Source: Falciphora oryzae (lineage: Eukaryota; Ascomycota; Sordariomycetes; Magnaporthales; Magnaporthaceae). Taken from it: a stretch of DNA of 36,663 nucleotides. The notes beneath the pieces are model-generated. The model was not told where the DNA came from and did not search any database. It was given only the letters and a program-made list of their open reading frames with translations. Location: assembly GCA_000733355.1 (NCBI GenBank), contig JNVV01000059.1:45138-81800 (forward strand). The letters run 5' to 3'. Each line of letters begins with the position of its first letter. Position 1 is the first letter of the stretch. Both the position numbers and the translations under genes were made by a program. Positions 31,356-36,663 of the stretch are shown piece by piece.

Positions 31356-31630
31356 AACTCTCTCTCTGGTCCCCCGCCGCTGCCGCCGCCATGGGGAGTC
31401 GTCACAAAAGCCTTCGCAAGGCCCGCCTTGTTCGAGGGGACGGCCCCTTTTCGCGCCTTGCGTCCGACCAATCCAACTGATCGCTGTTGCCCGCGCGGAC
31501 AGGATTGAGGGCGGACGAAAGAAAGGCATCGCCGCCAAAGCGCCTGGCCACACCGAGAGCACGGGATCGTCGTGCGTCGGTGATTGTGCATCTCAGAACG
31601 CCACCTCCACCACCGGAGCAGACGATGCCT

Positions 31631-31858
31631 TCAGTAAGGGGTCTGCTCGACAGGATCGGCAAATACGTGCACTCTGGCGCCAAACGTATGTGGCTCCTCC
31701 TTCATTGCTTGGTACAATGGCCGGCTGCCGCAGCCCCCTCGAGCTCCGACAAGCTTCACTTCACCCCCTGATGCGACGTCGGATTTCCAAAGGCCAACTT
31801 TTTTTGCTAAAACCTGGACAGCGGAGACTCCACCCCCTATCACCACCAGAACCGCCAT
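31631..31858 (-). pseudogene. Possible FAD/NAD-binding protein N-terminal fragment
   Basis: On the minus strand the frame contains MAVLVVIGGGVSAVQVLAKK, resembling a dinucleotide-binding GxGxxG-type start of a flavin monooxygenase (here GGGVSA). What follows does not resemble that family, and a stop occurs at 31631. The rest of 31372-31630 shows nothing recognisable. A chance or decayed match is possible. Confidence 0.25.
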
Positions 31859-32019
31859 TTTGCTTCTTGTAAGTACAGTTCCCCCGAGAGGAGAGGCGAG
31901 GGGGGCTCCTGGACGGAAATCACATTCTGCTATCATTTGCAACTGTCATGGCCCCCCGCGACAATGGCAGGAGCTGTGGCTTGCCACCCCTCCAACAGGA
32001 GAGCAATTTATTCTTGAGA

Positions 32020-32480
32020 TAACGTGGTTCACCACCGAGCGACACAGACCACCGAGCGACACACTTGCAAAATGCATATTAAACAGCGTTTTTTTTCAAC
32101 CAAATAAGTCGCTTAATTTGCACCCAAATTGTACCAAAATTTACATAAAGATATTCAACGATATAAAGAAATTAATATATTTTTTTCAGATTTTTATTAT
32201 TACTTTATTAGGGTTAGTTCGACAAAATTAGAAAAAGTGCACAGTGTTTTACACAGTGTATAAAACTCACCCTAACAAAGTAATAATAAAAATCTGAAAA
32301 AAATATATTAATTTCTTTATATCGTTAAATATCTTTATGTAAATTTTGGTACAATTTGGGTGCAAATTAAGCGACTTATTTGGTTGAAAAAAAACTCTGT
32401 TTAATATGCATTTTGCAAGTGTGTCGCTCGGTGGTCTGTGTCGCTCGGTGGTCTGTGTCGCTCGGTGGTGAACCACGTTA
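32020..32480. mobile_element. Palindromic MITE, 457 bp, TA target duplication
   Basis: The element 32022-32478 begins ACGTGGTTCACC and ends GGTGAACCACGT, between TA dinucleotides at 32020-32021 and 32479-32480. Inverted arms of about 200 bp (to about 32218 and from about 32268) are nearly identical and separated by a roughly 50-base loop, so a single strand can fold into one long hairpin. The outer arms carry a 17-bp tandem unit (ACCACCGAGCGACACAG), two copies on the left and three on the right. The centre is very AT-rich. No coding capacity. TA duplication and long inverted repeats place it with Tc1/mariner-pogo-type MITEs; its ends differ from those of the neighbouring pogo element. Confidence 0.9.
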
Positions 32481-32585
32481 TCCACTTTAGGTAACATGGG
32501 ATCCGCACAACACTTTATTGGTTTTTTTACATGAAAATGAAGTTTTTTGCCACGGCCTTTTCAGCGTTTATGCAGCCTTCATCTA

Positions 32586-32758
32586 CTTGTGCGGCTTTAA
32601 AGCAGCCGCACGAATCGGCCCTCTGGGGATAAAGTGCGGACGTGCAACTTGTCGTTTTTCCTGCAACTTGTCGTTTTTTAGCGACATGTTTACCCACCCA
32701 AATTAGCGGGAAATCAATGTACCACCGAATAAATGAATCGCACGCTCAACTGCATGCC
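32586..32758 (+). repeat. Left terminal inverted repeat of the pogo element
   Basis: 173 bp, pairs with 35496-35668. Contains subterminal direct repeats of CAACTTGTCGTTTTT near 32645 and 32663. Confidence 0.95.
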
Positions 32759-32843
32759 CGCACAGGCCACGCGGGGCCCAGCCCCTAGTTATGCAATCAA
32801 CTAGAGGCAGCAAATGCAGTCAATTACTCAAAAATGAAGCTAT

Positions 32844-35341
32844 TCAGGCCAAAGCGGGATCAATCAAGTCGCCTAGATCAGCCTTTTCGTCCTGGGTATC
32901 AAAATCAGCGGCATCTGAGGCAGAAGTCACGCTTCCCTCAATATCTATGCCCTCTGGAGAGGATACCTCGTACTCTTCCGCTGTATATTTGCCCGGAAAA
33001 GAGACTCCCAAAGCGAGATTTGAGCCGTACTTCTCCTTCCAGTAGAACCGGATAACCTTCCGGACCGTGCCCTCGTCTTTTGCGGTAAGTCGCCACGGCG
33101 TGTAGGGAGAGAGTCCCTCGGCAGGCTGCCAATCTGGAGGAAGGCAGACGTCGTCGTTGTCCCTGCTAGATTGTATGCGGGCGAGAAGCAAAGCCTCCTC
33201 TTGCAGGGCATGGAACCGATCGTCGCGCTCTCGGCGTTGTTGCCAGTATCTCTTGAGAAGCTCGGCCTCGTTTTTGAGGGCGGCCTGCAGAGGGTTGACG
33301 AGATCAGCAATCTCTTGCCGCTTAACTTGTTGCAGTCGCAGGCGCGCGCGCAGTTGCTTGAGGCGGTTACCTTCCTCTCGCTTATAGTCCGGCAACCAAC
33401 GCTTAAGTATCCGTAGCTCCGTCTTCAGATCTTTGCCTCGCAGGCGCCGGCGTTCCCTCCGCTTGAGGGCGAGGCGGTTGTTTTCGTTGTTAATTGCCCG
33501 GAGGCGCGCGTCGTCTACCGAGATCGGGCCTATCTTGGTAATCAAGCGGTTGAGAGAGTTTCTTTGCTTGCGCTCAACTTCAGCCTTCTCGCGCCGGCGG
33601 AGCTCTTCAATCGCGCGAGCGCCTGCGAGAATCGCCGCGTGCGATGCCTTCTTCATCTTCAAAAAGACGTTGATCATCGTTGGCGAGACCGCCCTGCCCG
33701 AGAAGGCGGAAAAATGCAGCCTTTCCTCAAGCCAATCCTCGTACGGAATGATATCCGATAGGTCAAGCGATGGAGTTTTGGCCTCTTTCCAGTTCAGCGC
33801 CATCAGATCCGGCGAAGGCGTTCTCAGAGGAGGCAGAGGCTCGCCGTCGTCATCGAAAAAAGAGGTTAAAAGTTGACCTCGGCGCTCTGTCACGGGACAA
33901 GACCAAGGTTGTACCACGTGCACCACGAAGGCAAAAGAGGAACGTTGTTGTAGCTGGGACTACAACCGTGCGAGGTCCTTATCAAGGGATCGCACCGTGA
34001 CACGCTCAATCCGTCGGATTTGCTCTGTCGCATTTGGGATATACCCGACCTTTTGAGGGATAACTGACGCGGATTTGGCAGAGGTAAGCGGATCTTCAAG
34101 ATTATCCAGAACAATCTCGGGATTGAAGGGCGAAAGCCCGCATTTTGCCCAGGCCGACTTGATCGTGCTAACTTTGAAAGCTCACCGGCGCATATTTTTG
34201 AGGCCATCTAGAAACTCTGGGCGGTCGTAATCGACAGCGCCGAGCTCGATCTGCATCGCGAGATCGCGCTGATGCGCAGCCTTGTAGGAAGAGAAAACGC
34301 CGACGTCGAAAGGCTGCAACTTGTGCGTTGTATGCGGAGGAAGCGGGAAAAGGATGATCTTTGCCTGCCGGCATTTTTCCCAGAAGCTGAAGGTAAGATG
34401 AGATCCGTGATTATCGATCAGCAACAACCTGTACTCGTTGGGATCTAACGGCTTCGTATTCTCGAGGAAATGATCCAGCCATTCGAGCGCAATAAAATCG
34501 TCAGTCCAGCCGTTTTCGCTCGTGGTAAGCTTCGTGCCCGACTCGAGAGAGTTGTGAATATGCTTCCCGGTAATATTGATACCAGAGAGGATCACAAACG
34601 GAGGGATTGTCAGGCCCGAGGCCGCGCAAGTCTCGATTATCGTCACGAGCGCCCGATGATCTGGATCGCTTTGGAACCACGTTTCGATCTCCGTATAGCA
34701 CCAAACGAAGCTTCCTTCGAACACGCCGACCCTGAATCCGACTTTATCAGAGTTCCAAGAGTTCTCTGGCTTAATTTTATGCTCCTCGACGCACCGCGCG
34801 TAGGCATCGAACCACTCTCTGAATACCAGCCTGTTCTGGGCGGCGCGTCTTTCTGCAGCTCGTGGCTGGCCTTTTGCGCGCTTTAAAAGATGCTTGTGGA
34901 TGTAAAGCCACTTCTGCGACCATCTTTTACTGGCCTCGTTTGAGGGCGGCTTGGATCGGCGGCGGAGGATCGAGTTGACGGCGTGGGTTACTGCGAAGGC
35001 GGTGATCGCGTTCCCTGAGAAAAGTAAGTCAAATCGGCACCAAAATACAGCCAAATTTGGATCAAATGCCTCTTCTAACCAGTAGATTGTCTCCAATTAG
35101 CCCAGGCGAGTAACGCGAGGTTTTCGGTATCGTCAATCAGCTTATTGTGCCCGCCGTTATCCCGGCACGAGCTTGTGCCCTTCAAGCGCCTCTGAAGGAG
35201 GCGGGGGTGCAATCCGTAGTGCCTCGCCGCCTGCGCCGCGTTCTTGAACCGGCCGCAATTGACGTCTTCCATAGCGGCCAAGATCCGGGCCTCTACGACT
35301 TGAGCTTCCTCGTGCTTCTTTTGGTTCCGGATTCTGGCCAT
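32844..35341 (-). pseudogene. Pogo transposase (Psq HTH, DDE_1), two stop codons
   Basis: Exons 35080-35341 and 32844-35014 (intron 65 nt, GTTAGA...TCTCAG) would give 810 residues. Residues 1-87 carry a Psq-type helix-turn-helix (NQKKHEEAQVVEARILAAME, AAQAARHYGLHPRLLQRRL). The DDE_1 nuclease domain follows, with acidic residues Asp177 (WNSDKVGF), Asp288 (LLLIDNHGSH) and Asp324 (KLQPFDVGVF), a DD35D spacing as in the pogo family. A TGA at 34182-34184 (after LKNMRR) and a TAG at 33960-33962 interrupt the frame, which otherwise runs on to a long coiled-coil C-terminus (RERRRLRGKDLKTELRILKR and following) and the end DLIDPALA. The TGA may come from CGA by C-to-T change, as in RIP. The 364-residue truncated form would keep all three Asp, so residual activity is not excluded. 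Confidence 0.9.
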
Positions 35342-35495
35342 TTGGGCGGGATTTGGGCGTGAAAAACAAGGGGGCAAAGCAGCAGGAAGCCTCGTGCGGA
35401 GGGGTTGAGTAGAGGCCCGCCAAACGCGATCGCGATCACTCTACGCGTAAAAAAAGGCAAGTCATATCTACGCGTTATTTGGATCCGGCCCGTGC

Positions 35496-35668
35496 GGCAT
35501 GCAGTTGAGCGTGCGATTCATTTATTCGGTGGTACATTGATTTCCCGCTAATTTGGGTGGGTAAACATGTCGCTAAAAAACGACAAGTTGCAGGAAAAAC
35601 GACAAGTTGCACGTCCGCACTTTATCCCCAGAGGGCCGATTCGTGCGGCTGCTTTAAAGCCGCACAAG
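35496..35668 (-). repeat. Right terminal inverted repeat of the pogo element
   Basis: 173 bp, reverse complement of 32586-32758; followed by the TA target copy at 35669-35670. Confidence 0.95.
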
Positions 35669-35937
35669 TAACCCTTTGCTGGTCCCATGTTTCGTAATTT
35701 CTTGCTTGTAGCCTGGATATGCAGGCAGGAAGCAGCTTTTGCACCATAACTGCAGTTATTCTGCGTTCAAATCCCATATTTTCCCGTCACTTCACATGCA
35801 ACCAACTCTTAACGACGCGTGCTTTATGTTACGACCATACAGGTGGCGGGGACAGGAGGCCTGGGTCAAGCCCCGGGAAGGAAGCACCCTCAACCCCGCA
35901 CTTGGAAAAAGAAGGGTCACGTGGAAGGATACGTGAC

Positions 35938-36030
35938 CTCAAGGTGATATGTCTGATATGCGACATAGCAGACATAGCACAGGTCCTCAAGGTGATATGT
36001 CTGATATGCGACATAGCAGACATAGCACAG
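35938..36030 (+). repeat. 48-bp direct repeat in LTR U3
   Basis: Two adjacent copies starting CTCAAGGTGATATGTCTGAT; the second lacks the last three bases. Each contains an internal near-repeat ACATAGCAGACATAGCACAG. Confidence 0.95.
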
Positions 36031-36050
36031 ATTGGGAAGGACCAGGTCGT

Positions 36051-36060
36051 GTATATAAGG
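36051..36060 (+). promoter_or_regulatory. TATA box of the solo LTR
   Basis: GTATATAAGG lies about 20 bases downstream of the 48-bp repeats and 200 bases from the LTR end, a typical U3 promoter position. Confidence 0.6.
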
Positions 36061-36319
36061 GAAAGGTTCTTCCACGGTTAGATAGCTTTGACTGAGGCAT
36101 CGGCATCAGTCAACCTAAGTTAGCTCCAAGGTACCCCCTTGGGCAAGCAATCTAAGCTTCTGTCACCAGTTTCCCGGTTCCCCTGAAGCAACCCCTGTCA
36201 AGTGTACTGTTCAGCACCCTCCCTAGGTGTCCTACCCTAGGAGCAGAGCCTGATTGTAACACTTTACCTGGAGCGCCCTGGCACGAAAAGGTCACAGGTT
36301 TGGTTTGGAAGTAACAGGA

Positions 36320-36525
36320 TGCGCCTCGCGCAGTCACTGCCACAACAGGTCCTGTACCGCCCTACGGATAAGGGCTTCGGCACGTCGCCCCGGCATATTC
36401 CGGCGGCGCGTCTAGGTGCTTGTTCCGCTCCGAGTCGCCGAACTGCTCGCCCGCATCGCAACTCTTGCAGAACTCTCAAAGACCAGGCCACCACAATGAT
36501 GGCGCCGGCCAGGACGAACACATGT
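36320..36525 (-). pseudogene. C-terminus of a single-pass membrane protein, frameshifted
   Basis: On the minus strand a hydrophobic segment (MFVLAGAIIVVAWSLRVLQE) is followed, after a one-base frame change, by GEQFGDSERNKHLDAPPEYA in the next frame and then a stop. This layout (one helix and a short polar tail ending near a PPxY motif) is common at the end of fungal membrane proteins, but the family cannot be named. Low confidence. Confidence 0.35.
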
Positions 36526-36560
36526 CACACACAAAGACAGAAAAGATACAGCGAGCTATT

Positions 36561-36663
36561 TTTTTTTTTGGCCGCAGTACCAAGTGATACTGCGGCACTG
36601 CTAACAATTTGGGGACCCGAAACCCAGAAGTGAATCAATAAGCCCAAACTGCCTCAGTTTTTC
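36561..36663 (+). other. T-run, perfect hairpin and possible retroelement leader at the window edge
   Basis: A run of nine or more T is followed by a hairpin with a perfect 9-bp stem (GCCGCAGTA at 36571-36579, TACTGCGGC at 36588-36596). Shortly after, CTGCTAACA is followed by ATTTGGGGACCCG, which resembles the end of an LTR followed by a primer-binding site of a gypsy-like element. No matching LTR start was found upstream, so this is only suggestive. Confidence 0.25.

Larger units (their letters stand above)
32586..35668 (-). mobile_element. Near-complete pogo/Fot-type DNA transposon, 3083 bp
   Basis: Bounded by TA at 32584-32585 and 35669-35670. Terminal inverted repeats of 173 bp (32586-32758 and 35496-35668) begin CTTGTGCGGCTTTAAAGCAG and appear identical by eye. 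Each includes a nearly perfect hairpin at its tip and two direct repeats of CAACTTGTCGTTTTT separated by a few bases, plausible transposase binding sites. The transposase gene is on the minus strand and is interrupted by two stops. Two shorter relatives lie at 655-1165 and 28142-28467. Confidence 0.95.
35822..36266 (+). mobile_element. Solo LTR, 435 bp, with CTTTA target duplication
   Basis: The element 35827-36261 begins TGTTACGACC and ends GATTGTAACA (6-base inverted ends TGTTAC/GTAACA), between CTTTA at 35822-35826 and 36262-36266. It contains two direct copies of a 48-bp unit (35938-35985 and 35986-36030) and, downstream of these, a TATA box at 36052-36059 (GTATATAAGG), so the repeats sit where U3 enhancers are expected and transcription would run on the plus strand. 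It differs from the other two LTR families in the window. Confidence 0.93.

Noticed and set aside
32208..32275. TTAGGG and CCCTAA words near the centre of the palindrome, as a telomere remnant
   Set aside because: Only one unit and part of another on each arm, and they are placed symmetrically as part of the inverted repeat.
35827..36663. Complete LTR retrotransposon starting at 35827
   Set aside because: The sequence after the LTR repeats the CTTTA target word directly, which marks a solo LTR, and there is no primer-binding site at 36262.

Overview
The window looks like a transposon-rich, gene-poor stretch of a filamentous ascomycete genome, probably a Sordariomycete-type Pezizomycotina. 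It has short spliceosomal introns (65-100 nt, GTAAGT-like donors, CTAAC/CTGAC-like branch sites, YAG acceptors) and typical fungal families: a heme-thiolate peroxidase, an E-class P450, a PTH11-type rhodopsin-domain protein, a FunK1-type kinase fragment, a HAK potassium-transporter relic, Fot/pogo transposons and solo LTRs. No bacterial operon, CRISPR or tRNA signal was seen. One assembly gap (Ns) lies at 16909-17022.

Layout. 1-1170: unassigned coding-like fragment and an old pogo transposase relic. 1379-2955: truncated LINE. 3000-4500: unassigned, with a small tandem duplication. 5045-7600: broken rhodopsin-domain gene, unassigned fragments, and a GH3 beta-glucosidase relic on the minus strand. 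8179-8997: apparently intact secreted heme-thiolate peroxidase. 9700-13600: a graveyard of gene ends (unassigned C-terminus, dispersed repeat, low-complexity ORF, MFS-like tail, HAK transporter split by a solo LTR, caspase-like fragment). 14238-16053: apparently intact four-exon P450. 16869-19246: two copies of one LTR family flanking a truncated FunK1-like gene. 19455-20238: broken conserved fungal gene. 20916-23493: apparently intact six-exon Hsp70-like gene. 23993-25636 and 26113-27097: two unrecognised two-exon genes. 28144-29170: pogo fragment, LTR and class V chitinase fragment joined end to end. 29306-30835: F-box/ankyrin gene interrupted by one amber codon. 31149-31355: inverted partner of the repeat at 10441-10647. 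32022-32478: palindromic MITE. 32586-35668: near-complete pogo element. 35827-36261: solo LTR.

The intact genes (peroxidase, P450, Hsp70-like, two hypotheticals) are islands and do not form an obvious pathway. The peroxidase and P450 are both heme-thiolate oxygenases but lie about 5 kb apart among relics, so a functional link is not supported. The clearest signal is the history of insertion and decay: four mobile elements with target-site duplications, three generations of one pogo family, a host reading frame that is restored when one LTR is removed, and many premature stops consistent with C-to-T (RIP-like) mutation.
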